Shown piece after piece: positions 25,200 to 34,404 of a stretch of 64,000 bases of DNA (position 1 is the first letter of the stretch; each line of letters starts with the position of its first letter). This stretch comes from Nocardiopsis sp. JB363 (GTDB lineage: Bacteria; Actinomycetota; Actinomycetes; Streptosporangiales; Streptosporangiaceae): the NCBI RefSeq assembly GCF_900143625.1, contig NZ_FRFF01000091.1, positions 1 to 64,000 on the forward strand, written 5' to 3'. The translations under genes were made by a program, and so were the position numbers. Below the pieces are notes generated by a model. It did no database searches. It was not told where the DNA came from and saw only the letters and a program-made list of their open reading frames with translations.

Positions 25200-26576
25200 C
25201 TACAAGAGATCCCACGCCTCGGTGAGGACCTTGCGCAGGATCCGTTCGATCTCCTCGAAGTGCGCCGGTCCGCAGGTCAGCGGTGGGGCGAGCTGGATCA
25301 CGGGTTCGCCTCGGTCGTCCGCGCGGCAGATCAGCCCGGACTCGAACAGTGACGAGGAGATGAACCCCTTCAGGAGGGTCTTGGACTCCTCCGCGCTGAA
25401 GCTCTCCTTGGTCTCCTTGTCCCGGACCAGCTCGATCCCGTAGAAGAACCCGTCACCGCGCACGTCGCCGACGATGGGCAGGTCCAGGAGTCTTTCCAGG
25501 GTCTGCCGGAACACGGGCCCGTTCTCGCGGACGTTGTCCAGCAGGCCCTCGCTCTCGAACAGGTCGAGGTTGGCCAGCGCGGCGGCGGCGGCGACCGGGT
25601 GGCCCGCGAACGTGATCCCGTGCAGGAACGCCGCCCCGTCCTCCTGGAAGGGGGCCATCAGTCCCTCTCGGGCGATCACTCCGCCCAGCGGCACGTATCC
25701 GCTCGTCGCCCCCTTGGCGAAGGTGATCATGTCCGGTACGTAGCCGTACTTGGTCGCGCCGAAGTACTCGCCCAACCGGCCGAACGCGCAGATCACCTCG
25801 TCCGAGACCATCAGGACCCCGTACCGGTCACAGATCCGGCGGACCCTTCGCAGGTACCCGGGCGGGGGCGGGAAACAACCGCCGGAGTTCTGCACCGGCT
25901 CCACGTACACCGCGGCCACGGTCTCCGGGCCGTTCTGGAGGATGGCCTCCTCGATCTGGTCGGCGGCCCAGCGCCCGAACGCCTCGGGGTCGTCCCCGTG
26001 GACCGGGGCGCGGTAGTGGTTGGTGTTGGGCACCTGGATGGTGCTGGGGACCAGGGGTTCGAAGGGGCTCTTGATGTCCTGGAGTCCGGTGATGGACAGC
26101 GCGCCCATGGTGGTGCCGTGGTAGGCGATCCTGCGGCTGATCACCTTGTGCCGGGTGGGCTGCCCGACGGCCTTGAAGTACTGCCGGGCGAGTTTCCAGG
26201 CGGACTCCACCGCCTCGGAGCCGCTGGTGGTGAAGAAGACCCGGTCGAGGTCGCCCGGGGCGAGGCCGGCGATCCGGTCGGCGAGTTCGATGGCCTTGGG
26301 GTGGGCGTAGGTCCAGATCGGGAAGTAGGCGAGTTCACGGGCCTGTTCCGCGATGGCGTCGGCGATCTCGGCCCGCCCATGGCCCACCTGGGAGACGAAC
26401 AGGCCCGAGAGCCCGTCGAGGTAGCGCTCGCCCCGGTCGTCGTAGACGTACTCACCTTCGCCCCGGGTGATGACCGGAACGTCGGCCTCCCGGTACGCGG
26501 CCATCTCCGTGAAGTGCATCCACAGGTGATCCTTGGCGGCCCGTTGCAGGTTCTTCGAGTTCAGACGAGGTTCCAC
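25200..26576 (-). CDS. Class III PLP-dependent omega-aminotransferase
   Basis: A 458-residue class III aminotransferase. SGSEAVESAWKLAR, EPVQNSGG, SDEVICAFGRLG (PLP-contacting Asp) and FAKGATSGYVPLGG with the PLP Lys (about K285) are present. Relatives (putrescine-, beta-alanine- or GABA-pyruvate transaminases) act on terminal amines, which fits its neighbours for polyamine and pyrimidine breakdown; the substrate is not certain. GTG 26576 follows GGAGAG and gives the usual N-terminus (LNSKNLQRAAKDHLWMHFT). Divergent from the aldehyde dehydrogenase gene across 246 bp. Confidence 0.88.
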   Translation of the reverse strand: MEPRLNSKNLQRAAKDHLWMHFTEMAAYREADVPVITRGEGEYVYDDRGERYLDGLSGLFVSQVGHGRAEIADAIAEQARELAYFPIWTYAHPKAIELADRIAGLAPGDLDRVFFTTSGSEAVESAWKLARQYFKAVGQPTRHKVISRRIAYHGTTMGALSITGLQDIKSPFEPLVPSTIQVPNTNHYRAPVHGDDPEAFGRWAADQIEEAILQNGPETVAAVYVEPVQNSGGCFPPPPGYLRRVRRICDRYGVLMVSDEVICAFGRLGEYFGATKYGYVPDMITFAKGATSGYVPLGGVIAREGLMAPFQEDGAAFLHGITFAGHPVAAAAALANLDLFESEGLLDNVRENGPVFRQTLERLLDLPIVGDVRGDGFFYGIELVRDKETKESFSAEESKTLLKGFISSSLFESGLICRADDRGEPVIQLAPPLTCGPAHFEEIERILRKVLTEAWDLL

Positions 26577-26822
26577 TGGAGCTCTCCGAGTTCTCTGGGC
26601 GGTGCGGTGAGCGGAACGGGCCGTGTGCGGGGCCACGAATTCCAACGCGCCTTTCTCAACAGAAATAGTCGCATCTTGTACTCCCGTGTCAAGTATCCGT
26701 AGGGAATCTCAATCTTTACAACGGAATCCCTCGCCACCTCTTGAACTCGGAACACGGGGCCGGCAATGTTGCAGATCACAGTCCGTCGCGCGCCGTGACG
26801 CGCCGACCGCAGGGGAGCCGTC

Positions 26823-28271
26823 GTGAGCCAGGGGCCCGAACTCGATCACCTCCGCAACTTCGTCGGCGGCCGATACGTGGACTCCGTCGAGGGCCGTCGC
26901 GCCGACCTCGTCGACCCCGCCACCGGCAAGGTCTTCGCCACCGCCCCCATCTCCGGCGCGGAGGACGTCGACGCCGCCTTCAAGGTCGCCCGACGCGCCT
27001 TCGAGGAGGACTGGCGTGACTGGACCCCCGCCGAACGGCAGATCGCGCTCAACAGGTTCGCCGACGCGGTGGAGGCCCGCTCCGACGAACTCGTCGCCGC
27101 CGAGGTCCGCAACTGCGGCAAACCGATCGCCCTCACCAGGTCCGAGGAGATCGGCCAGGTCCTGGACGCGCTCCGCTTCTTCGCCGGCGCCACCCGGAAC
27201 CTGGAAGGCCGCGCCGCCGCCGAGTACCTGCGCGACCACACCTCCTGGATCCGCCGCGAACCCCTCGGCGTGGTCGGCCAGATCACCCCGTGGAACTACC
27301 CCATGGCGATGGCCGCCTGGAAGATCGGGCCCGCGCTCGCCGCCGGCAACACGATCGTCCTCAAGCCTTCCGACACCACCCCGGTCTCCACCCTCCTCCT
27401 CGCGGAGATCGCCGCCGAGTTCCTGCCCGACGGCGTCCTCAACGTGGTCTGCGGCGACCGGGACACCGGCCGCGCGCTCGTCGAGCACCCCGTCCCCGCG
27501 CTGATCTCCCTCACCGGTTCCACGCGCGCCGGTTTCGAGGTGGCGCGGGCCGGCGCCCTCGACCTCAAACGACTCCACCTCGAACTCGGCGGCAAGGCGC
27601 CCGTCGTGGTCTTCGACGACGCCGACGTGGAGAGGACCGCCGCCGGCATCGCCGAGGCCGGCTTCTTCAACGCCGGTCAGGACTGCACGGCCGCCACCCG
27701 GATCCTCGCCGCGCCCGGTGTCCACGACGACCTCGCCGCAGCCTTGGCCGAACTGGCCCGGGGCACCGTCACCGCGGGCCCCGACGACCCCGCCGCCGCC
27801 TACGGTCCGGTCAACAACGCGAACCAGCTGGCCCGGGTCACCGGTTTCCTGGACCGGACCCCCGACCACGCCGAAATCCTCACCGGCGGTTCCCGGGTGG
27901 GGGAGGAGGGCTACTTCTACGCGCCCACCGTCGTCTCCGGGCTGCGCCAGGGCGACGAACTCGTCACCGACGAGATCTTCGGCCCGGTCCTCACCGTCCA
28001 GCGCTTCACCGACGAGGACACCGCCGTGGCCTGGGCCAACTCGGTCGAGTACGGGCTGGCCTCCAGCGTGTGGACCAAGGACCACGCCCGCGCGCTGCGG
28101 GTCTCCCGCCGCCTGGACTTCGGTTGCGTGTGGATCAACACCCACATCCCCATCACCGCGGAGATGCCGCACGGCGGCTTCAAACACTCCGGCTACGGCA
28201 AGGACCTGTCCACGTACTCCTTCGAGGAGTACACCCGCGTCAAGCACGTCATGAGTTACACCGGCGACTGA
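26823..28271 (+). CDS. Aldehyde dehydrogenase (aminobutyraldehyde/betaine-aldehyde type)
   Basis: A 482-residue NAD(P)+ aldehyde dehydrogenase. The catalytic Cys lies in GQDCTAATR (about residue 288) and the general base Glu in LELGGKAP (about 254); TPWNYPMAMAAWKIGPALAAG contains the cofactor-binding region in shorter form. It most resembles gamma-aminobutyraldehyde dehydrogenases, which oxidise the aldehyde produced from putrescine. It heads a plus-strand run of polyamine import and oxidation genes. GTG 26823 follows AGGGGAG. Confidence 0.88.
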   Translation: MSQGPELDHLRNFVGGRYVDSVEGRRADLVDPATGKVFATAPISGAEDVDAAFKVARRAFEEDWRDWTPAERQIALNRFADAVEARSDELVAAEVRNCGKPIALTRSEEIGQVLDALRFFAGATRNLEGRAAAEYLRDHTSWIRREPLGVVGQITPWNYPMAMAAWKIGPALAAGNTIVLKPSDTTPVSTLLLAEIAAEFLPDGVLNVVCGDRDTGRALVEHPVPALISLTGSTRAGFEVARAGALDLKRLHLELGGKAPVVVFDDADVERTAAGIAEAGFFNAGQDCTAATRILAAPGVHDDLAAALAELARGTVTAGPDDPAAAYGPVNNANQLARVTGFLDRTPDHAEILTGGSRVGEEGYFYAPTVVSGLRQGDELVTDEIFGPVLTVQRFTDEDTAVAWANSVEYGLASSVWTKDHARALRVSRRLDFGCVWINTHIPITAEMPHGGFKHSGYGKDLSTYSFEEYTRVKHVMSYTGD

Positions 28272-28364
28272 GTGGAGCCGGACCGTCCGACAGGGAGGCT
28301 CCGCGGGGGCGACCGGTCGGACGGCTCGGCCCGACCGGTACCAGATCCGACGGGAACACCCCCC

Positions 28365-29519
28365 ATGGTCACCACCAACAGCAGTACAGAGGAGCCCGCC
28401 GAGGCGACGAGGCGGGGCGAGGTCGCACCGGCCATCGGCCTGGAAGGCGTCGCCAAGTCCTACCGGTCCGGCTCGGAGACGGTGCGGGCCGTCGACGGGA
28501 TCGACCTGGAGATCGCCCGTGGCGAGTTCTTCTCCCTCCTGGGACCCTCCGGGTGCGGCAAGACGACCACGATGCGCATGATCGCCGGGTTCGAGGAACC
28601 CACCGAAGGGGTCGTCCGCCTCTCCGGCCGCGACGTCAACGGGGTCCCCGCCAACCACCGCGACGTCAACATGGTCTTCCAGAGCTACGCGCTCTTCCCG
28701 CACATGAACGTGGCCGCCAACGTCGCGTTCGGACTGCGACGACGCCGCGTCCCCAAGAAGGAGATCAAGAGGAGGGTCGACGAGATCCTGGACCTCGTCG
28801 AACTCGGTCCCCGGGCCGAGCACCGCCCCTCACAGCTCTCCGGCGGCCAACAGCAACGCGTGGCACTGGCCCGCGCCCTGGTCAACGAACCCGGCGCCCT
28901 CCTGCTCGACGAACCCCTCGGCGCCCTGGACCTCAAGCTCCGCCAGTCCATGCAGGTCGAACTCAAACGCATCCAGCGCGAGGTCGGCATCACCTTCGTC
29001 TACGTCACCCACGACCAGGGCGAGGCCCTGACCATGTCCGACCGGGTCGCGGTGATGAACGGCGGCCTCGTCGAACAACTCGGCACGCCCGCCCAGATCT
29101 ACGAACGGCCCGCCACCCGCTTCGTCGCCGACTTCATCGGAACCGGCAACCTCCTCCCTGGGAGGGTCGAGAACACCGACGGCGCCGGACCGTACCGGGT
29201 CGCCCTGGGATCGGGGACGACGGCCCTCGTCGCCTCGCTTCCCGAAGGCGCCGGCACCGGAACCGAGGTGCACCTGACGGTACGCCCGGAGAAGATCCGG
29301 ATCGGTGTGGAGGACCCCGGAGGCGAGCTGACGACGATCCCCGGAACCGTCAGCGAGACCGTCTACATGGGCGCCTCCACCCACTATCAGGTAGCCCTGC
29401 CCGGAGGCGCCGAAGTGATCGTCCACCGGCAGAACTCCTCCGACGCCACCCTGGCCGCGACCCGCGGTGACCGGGTCTGGCTCTCCTGGGAACCCCACCA
29501 CTCCTACGCCCTGCCTTGA
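28365..29519 (+). CDS. Polyamine ABC transporter ATPase (PotA-like)
   Basis: A 384-residue ATPase: Walker A GPSGCGKTTT (about residue 60), Q-loop FQSYALFPHM, signature LSGGQQQRVALARAL (about 158), Walker B LLLDEPLGALD, switch His in VTHDQ. A C-terminal TOBE domain follows (VRPEKIRIG onward). It energises import by the two permeases downstream. I use ATG 28365; the open frame reaches the preceding stop codon, but there is no good ribosome site nearer. It is probably co-transcribed with the dehydrogenase gene 93 bp upstream. Confidence 0.9.
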   Translation: MVTTNSSTEEPAEATRRGEVAPAIGLEGVAKSYRSGSETVRAVDGIDLEIARGEFFSLLGPSGCGKTTTMRMIAGFEEPTEGVVRLSGRDVNGVPANHRDVNMVFQSYALFPHMNVAANVAFGLRRRRVPKKEIKRRVDEILDLVELGPRAEHRPSQLSGGQQQRVALARALVNEPGALLLDEPLGALDLKLRQSMQVELKRIQREVGITFVYVTHDQGEALTMSDRVAVMNGGLVEQLGTPAQIYERPATRFVADFIGTGNLLPGRVENTDGAGPYRVALGSGTTALVASLPEGAGTGTEVHLTVRPEKIRIGVEDPGGELTTIPGTVSETVYMGASTHYQVALPGGAEVIVHRQNSSDATLAATRGDRVWLSWEPHHSYALP

Positions 29520-29570
29520 CCCCGTCACACGACTACCTCCCGAACCACCACTACAGGGAACGACACCGCA

Positions 29571-30848
29571 ATGCCCCCCATGAACAACCCCTTCCGCGCG
29601 CACCTGAACCCGGCTCTCCTGCGTGGTCTCACCCGGGCCCGACGTGGCGGTCGTCCGTCACCGTTCGGACCCACCCGCCGCCGCACCCTTCAGGCCGGTG
29701 GCGCCGCCGCCGCTGCGCTGGCCCTGTCCGCCTGCGGCGTCGGCGGTCAACAGCGGGACACCACCGCCGACGAGGACTACTGGGCTGACAAGGAGGAGAC
29801 CGGTACGGTGCGCTGGGCCAACTGGCCCCTGTACATGGACTCCGACCGCACCCAGCTGACGCAGTTCACCGAGGCCACCGGCATCGACGTGGAGTACCAC
29901 GAGGACGTTCAGGAGACCTCGTCGTTCTTCGGGCAGATCCAGCCCAAACTCGCCAACGGCGACGACCTGGGCTACGACATGATGACCGTGACCAACGGCT
30001 TCGAGTTCACCAAGCTGATCGAACTCGGCTACCTGGTGCCCCTGGATCACCTCCAGCTGCCCAACTTCGCGAACTACGCGGGCGACCTCTACAAGAACAG
30101 CGCCTTCGACCCCGGTAACCGCTACAGCGTCCCCTACGCCTCCGGGGTGACCGGCATCGCCTACAACCCGGAGTTCGTCGACCGCGAGATCAAGAGCATC
30201 GCCGACCTGTGGGACCCCGCCTTCGAAGGCAAGGTGGGCATGTTCGGCGACCCGCAGGAGATCGCCAACTTCGGCCTGCTGGCCAACGGCGTCTTCCCCT
30301 CCGAGTCGAACGAGGCCGACTGGGAGGCCGCCGCCGACAAGCTCCGCGAACAGCGCGACGCCGGGATCGTGCGTGCCTACTACGACCAGGACTTCATCCA
30401 GCCGCTCACCAACGGCGACCTGTGGCTCACCATGGCCTGGTCCGGCGACATCTACCAACAGAACGCCGAAGAGGGGACCGACCTGAGGTTCATCGTCCCC
30501 GAAGAGGGCGCCACCCTCTGGACCGACAACCTCATGATCCCCTTCACCTCGCAGGCGCCCGTCGACGCCCTCAAGCTCATGGACTTCCTCTACGAGCCCG
30601 AGATCGCCACCGGACTCACCGAGTACATCAACTACGTCTCGCCGGTGCCCCTCACCCAGGAGGTCATGGCCGAGTGGGCCGCGGGGGAGAGCGACGACGA
30701 GCGCGCCGAGGCCCTCCTGGAGATGTCGGAGAGCTCACTGATCTTCCCGACGGAGGACGACTACCAGAACCTGCACAACTACGTGACGTTGGAGACCGAC
30801 GACCAGGACGCGTTCGCGTCGATCTTCCAGGAAATCACGCAGAGCTGA
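29571..30848 (+). CDS. Polyamine-binding lipoprotein (PotD/PotF-like)
   Basis: A 425-residue solute-binding protein. The N-terminus has a twin-Arg-like signal (TRRRTLQAGG) followed by a hydrophobic stretch and a lipobox (ALSAC, about residues 50-54), so it is a probable Tat-exported lipoprotein. The mature part shows VRWANWPLYMD, YDMMTVTNGFEF and MAWSGDIYQQN, as in putrescine/spermidine binders. It hands substrate to the PotB/PotC-like permeases. The unusually long pre-signal region (about 35 residues) suggests the start could be further in. Confidence 0.88.
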   Translation: MPPMNNPFRAHLNPALLRGLTRARRGGRPSPFGPTRRRTLQAGGAAAAALALSACGVGGQQRDTTADEDYWADKEETGTVRWANWPLYMDSDRTQLTQFTEATGIDVEYHEDVQETSSFFGQIQPKLANGDDLGYDMMTVTNGFEFTKLIELGYLVPLDHLQLPNFANYAGDLYKNSAFDPGNRYSVPYASGVTGIAYNPEFVDREIKSIADLWDPAFEGKVGMFGDPQEIANFGLLANGVFPSESNEADWEAAADKLREQRDAGIVRAYYDQDFIQPLTNGDLWLTMAWSGDIYQQNAEEGTDLRFIVPEEGATLWTDNLMIPFTSQAPVDALKLMDFLYEPEIATGLTEYINYVSPVPLTQEVMAEWAAGESDDERAEALLEMSESSLIFPTEDDYQNLHNYVTLETDDQDAFASIFQEITQS

Positions 30849-30885
30849 CGGCCGACCCGGCCCCGAACCGATCCCGAGTGATCTC

Positions 30886-31740
30886 ATGAGAAACCGCAAG
30901 GCGACGCCCTACCTCCTGGTCCTCCCGGCCTGGGCGTGGCTGGGGATGTTCTTCGTGGTCCCCATCGGCGGGATGCTGTCGCTGTCGTTGACCACGGGCA
31001 ACGTGGTCACCGGCTTCCAACAGACCTTCGAGGTGGGCAACTACGTCGACGCCGTCGGCACCTACTGGGAGCAGATCCTGCGCTCCCTGTCCTACGGCGC
31101 CTGCGCGACCCTGATCTGCATTGTGGTGGGCTACCCCATGGCCTACTGGATCGCGTTCCGGGCCGGGCCGTACAAGTCCGCCTACCTGCTGCTGCTCCTG
31201 CTGCCGTTCTTCGTCTCGTTCGTGCTGCGCACCATCTCCTGGCGTTTCCTGCTCGCCGACAACGGCATCGTGCTCCAGACCCTGAAGTCGATCGGCCTGG
31301 CCCCCGCCGACCTCCAGGTGCTCAACTCCGCACCCGCCGTCGTCCTCGGCCTGGCCTACAACTTCCTGCCGTTCATGGTGCTGCCGATCTACGCGGTCCT
31401 CGAACGGATGGACCACAGGATCGTGGAGGCCGCGCACGACCTGTACGCCGGTCGGGTCCGGGCATTCACCCAGGTGATCCTCCCGGTGTCCCTGCCGGGT
31501 GTGTTCGCCGGCGTACTGATGACCTTCATCCCCACCAGCGCCGACTACGTCAACGCCTCGGTCCTGGGCGGAGCGGACAACATCATGATCGGCAACGTCA
31601 TCCACACGCAGTACCTGGTCAACAACAACTACCCGATCGCCGCGTCGATCACCTTCGTCCTCATGGGGCTGCTGCTCCTGGGCATCTTCGGATACGCGCG
31701 GGCCCTCGGCACCGAACGGGTCATGGAGGTGCACGCCTGA
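30886..31740 (+). CDS. Polyamine ABC permease (PotB-like)
   Basis: A 284-residue membrane protein with six predicted helices. The EAA loop contacting the ATPase is visible as EAAHDLYAGRVRAFTQVILP. It begins LLVLPAWAWLGMFFVVPIGG. It overlaps the next permease by one base (TGATG), so translation is coupled. It forms a heterodimer with the PotC-like partner. Confidence 0.9.
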   Translation: MRNRKATPYLLVLPAWAWLGMFFVVPIGGMLSLSLTTGNVVTGFQQTFEVGNYVDAVGTYWEQILRSLSYGACATLICIVVGYPMAYWIAFRAGPYKSAYLLLLLLPFFVSFVLRTISWRFLLADNGIVLQTLKSIGLAPADLQVLNSAPAVVLGLAYNFLPFMVLPIYAVLERMDHRIVEAAHDLYAGRVRAFTQVILPVSLPGVFAGVLMTFIPTSADYVNASVLGGADNIMIGNVIHTQYLVNNNYPIAASITFVLMGLLLLGIFGYARALGTERVMEVHA

Positions 31741-32600
31741 TGAGCGCCCGTCTCGACGTCGGTCCTCCGACGGCCCCCGCGAACGGCCCTGCGCCGACCA
31801 CACCTGGGACCGCCCGGACCCGGCCGCGCCGCCACGTGGACTGGGGACGCCTCTACACGTGGCTGGTCCTGGCCTGGCTGTTCACGCCCATCCTGTTCAT
31901 GGCGGCGTTCAGCTTCAACGACCCCGCCGGCAAGCACAACATCACCTGGCAGGGCTTCACCCTGCGCTGGTACGGCGACATCCTCGCCTACCCCGACCTC
32001 ACCCAGGCGATGCTCAACTCGGTCAGCATCGCCCTGCTGACCATGGTGGGCGCCGGGACGCTCGGCACCCTGCTCGGTCTGGCACTGGGGCGGTTCTCCT
32101 TCCGCGGTAAGCAGCTCACCAACCTGGTGATGTTCTCCGCGATCAGCGCCCCCGAGGTGGTGCTGGGCGCGGCCCTGCTGTCCACGTTCCTGATGGCGAA
32201 CGTGACCACGGGGTACTGGACGACCGTCATCGCGCACGTGATGTTCTGCGTGTCCTTCGTGGCCATCACCGTCAGGGCCCGCGTCATCACCCTGGACCCG
32301 GCGTTGGAGGAGGCCGCCCGAGACCTCGGCGCGGGCCCCTTCACCACGTTCCGGCTGATCACCTTGCCGATGCTGTTCCCCGCCATCATGGCCGGAGGGC
32401 TGCTGGCCTTCGCACTGTCCATCGACGACTACATCATCACCACGTTCGTCAGCGGCGACGTGACCACTTTCCCGCTGTGGGTGTGGGGCTCCACAAGGGT
32501 GGGAATCCCACCGCAGGTGAACGTGATGGGCACCCTGCTGTTCGCGGTCGGGGTGGCCATGGCGGTCGTCAACATCGTCATGGTCCGTCGCCGCTCCTGA
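31740..32600 (+). CDS. Polyamine ABC permease (PotC-like)
   Basis: A 286-residue permease with six helices and an EAA loop (EEAARDLGAGPFTTFRLITL). Typical PotC segments are FSFNDPAGKHNITWQGFTL and SIDDYIITTFVSG. The ATG at 31740 overlaps the stop of the PotB-like gene; the longer open frame upstream is out-of-frame sequence of that gene. About 35 extra N-terminal residues are rich in Pro and Arg. Confidence 0.9.
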   Translation: MSARLDVGPPTAPANGPAPTTPGTARTRPRRHVDWGRLYTWLVLAWLFTPILFMAAFSFNDPAGKHNITWQGFTLRWYGDILAYPDLTQAMLNSVSIALLTMVGAGTLGTLLGLALGRFSFRGKQLTNLVMFSAISAPEVVLGAALLSTFLMANVTTGYWTTVIAHVMFCVSFVAITVRARVITLDPALEEAARDLGAGPFTTFRLITLPMLFPAIMAGGLLAFALSIDDYIITTFVSGDVTTFPLWVWGSTRVGIPPQVNVMGTLLFAVGVAMAVVNIVMVRRRS

Positions 32601-32634
32601 CCCCCGCCCTGGAAGAAGGGAAGAGAGAACCGTC

Positions 32635-34059
32635 ATGGTGGAGAACATCGGCACCGAGGCGTCCCGGGCCCTGGAGGGCGCGCGTCCCCGGGTCTTCTGG
32701 CTCGACCCCGACGTGCCGGGGCACGACGTCCCCGAACCGGCCCCGCCCCTGACCGAGGACGTCCACACGAACCTGGCCGTGGTGGGCGCCGGGTACACCG
32801 GGCTGTGGACCGCGCTGCTGGCCAAGGAACGCGACCCCGAACGCGACGTGGTCCTGATCGAGGCCCGCACCACCGGCTGGGCGGCCTCCGGGCGCAACGG
32901 CGGGTTCTGCGCCGCCAGCCTCACCCACGGCTTCGAGAACGGGGAGCAGCGCTGGCCGGAGGAGATCGACGAACTCGAACGCCAGGGCGCGGCCAACCTC
33001 GACGCCATCGAGGAGACCGTCCGCCGCTACGACATCGACTGCGAGTTCGAACGCACCGGCGAAACGCTCGTGGCGACCGCGCCCTGGCAGGTCCGGGACC
33101 TGGAGGAGGCCGCCGCCGCCCTGCGCGAGCGTGGCCTGGACACACCGCTGTGGGACGCCGAGGGGACCAGGGACCGCATCGACTCGCCCACCTACCTCGG
33201 TGCCCTGCACGAACCCGACGGGGTGGCGATGCTGCACCCGGCGAAGCTGGCCTGGGGACTGCGGGCCGTCTGCGAGCGCCTGGGTGTGCGGATCTTCGAG
33301 AACTCCCCGGTACGGGACATCGTCCGGACGCCGCTGGGTCTGCGTCTACAGACCGGTACCGGGTCGGTGCACGCGAGCAAGGTGGCCTGGGGCGGGGGTG
33401 CCTTCCCCGGCCCGCTGCGCCGGCTCAAGCACTATCTGGCCCCGGTCTACGACTACGCGCTGATGACCGAGCCGCTCACCGACGAGCAGAGGGACTCGAT
33501 CGGTTGGAAGGGGCGCGAGGGGGTGTCCGACGCCGCCCACTTCTTCCACTACTACCGGCTCACCGCCGACAACCGGATCCTGTGGGGCGGCTACGACATC
33601 GTGCATCACTACGGCGGCAGGGTGCGGCCCGAATACGAGCAGCGCCCGGAGACCTTCCACAAGCTCGCCGAGCACTTCCTGGAGACCTTCCCGCAGCTGC
33701 GCGGGATCCGCTTCAGCCATACGTGGGGCGGGGTGATCGACACGTGCAGCCGTTTCTCGGTGTTCTTCGGTGACGCCTATGACGGACGGCTGGCCTACGC
33801 GGCCGGATACACGGGCCTGGGGGTGGGCGCCACCCGGTTCGGGGCGCAGGTACTGCTCGACCGGCTCGACGGGCTGGACACCGAACGCACCAGGTTGCGG
33901 ATGGTGCGGGAGAAGCCGTTGCCGTTCCCACCGGAGCCGGTACGTTCGATCGGCATCGAGCTGACCCTGCGGGCGACGGCCTCCGCCGACCGGAACGAGG
34001 GGCGCCGCAACCTGTGGCTGCGCGGCCTGGACTCGGTGGGTATGGGGTTCGACAGCTGA
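32635..34059 (+). CDS. FAD-dependent DAO-type amine oxidase (PuuB-like)
   Basis: A 474-residue flavoprotein with FAD motif VVGAGYTGLWTALLAK (about residues 48-63), SGRNGGFC and a C-terminal GYTGLGVGATRFGAQVL. The build matches gamma-glutamylputrescine oxidase and related amine oxidases producing an aldehyde, ammonia and H2O2. Downstream of a polyamine importer and in the same direction as an aldehyde dehydrogenase, it fits polyamine oxidation. No glutamylputrescine synthetase is seen in the window, so a free or differently modified amine may be the substrate. ATG 32635. Confidence 0.85.
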   Translation: MVENIGTEASRALEGARPRVFWLDPDVPGHDVPEPAPPLTEDVHTNLAVVGAGYTGLWTALLAKERDPERDVVLIEARTTGWAASGRNGGFCAASLTHGFENGEQRWPEEIDELERQGAANLDAIEETVRRYDIDCEFERTGETLVATAPWQVRDLEEAAAALRERGLDTPLWDAEGTRDRIDSPTYLGALHEPDGVAMLHPAKLAWGLRAVCERLGVRIFENSPVRDIVRTPLGLRLQTGTGSVHASKVAWGGGAFPGPLRRLKHYLAPVYDYALMTEPLTDEQRDSIGWKGREGVSDAAHFFHYYRLTADNRILWGGYDIVHHYGGRVRPEYEQRPETFHKLAEHFLETFPQLRGIRFSHTWGGVIDTCSRFSVFFGDAYDGRLAYAAGYTGLGVGATRFGAQVLLDRLDGLDTERTRLRMVREKPLPFPPEPVRSIGIELTLRATASADRNEGRRNLWLRGLDSVGMGFDS

Positions 34060-34326
34060 CCCCGGGAACCGGTCACTCGACCACACCCGACCCGGAACAG
34101 CGCTTTTCCGGCAAGGGGCGGTAATTCTGTGTCAAGGGTTGCCATCCGGGACGAGCGGGGCGGCGTGGCGTCCTCCGTACGTCCTTGCCCGGGGTCAGGA
34201 TGGATCACGGACCGCGGGGGAGCTCCGAAAGGTGACCCGCTCCCCCCGCGGCCATTCCACCTCACACCGATCCACCGCGTGGCCGCCTACCGGCCCAAGA
34301 TCCTCAGGCCACGCGGTGACAGCGAC

Positions 34327-34361
34327 GAGGCCGACGCCCGAGCTTCACGGGCGTCGGCCTC
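34327..34361. terminator. Bidirectional terminator in a 345-bp convergent gap
   Basis: GAGGCCGACGCCCG (34327-34340) and CGGGCGTCGGCCTC (34348-34361) form a perfect 14-bp stem. It lies between the plus-strand oxidase (ends 34059) and the minus-strand spermidine-synthase-like gene (ends 34405). The rest of the 34060-34404 gap holds nothing I recognise. Confidence 0.75.
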
Positions 34362-34404
34362 GATGTCGTTTCCGGGGTCGGTGCGGTGTCGGCGTGGGGG
34401 CGGT

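Noticed and set aside
27290-29470. 726-codon plus-strand frame across dehydrogenase and ATPase genes
   Set aside because: Arg/Pro/Gly-rich out-of-frame reading of two genuine genes.
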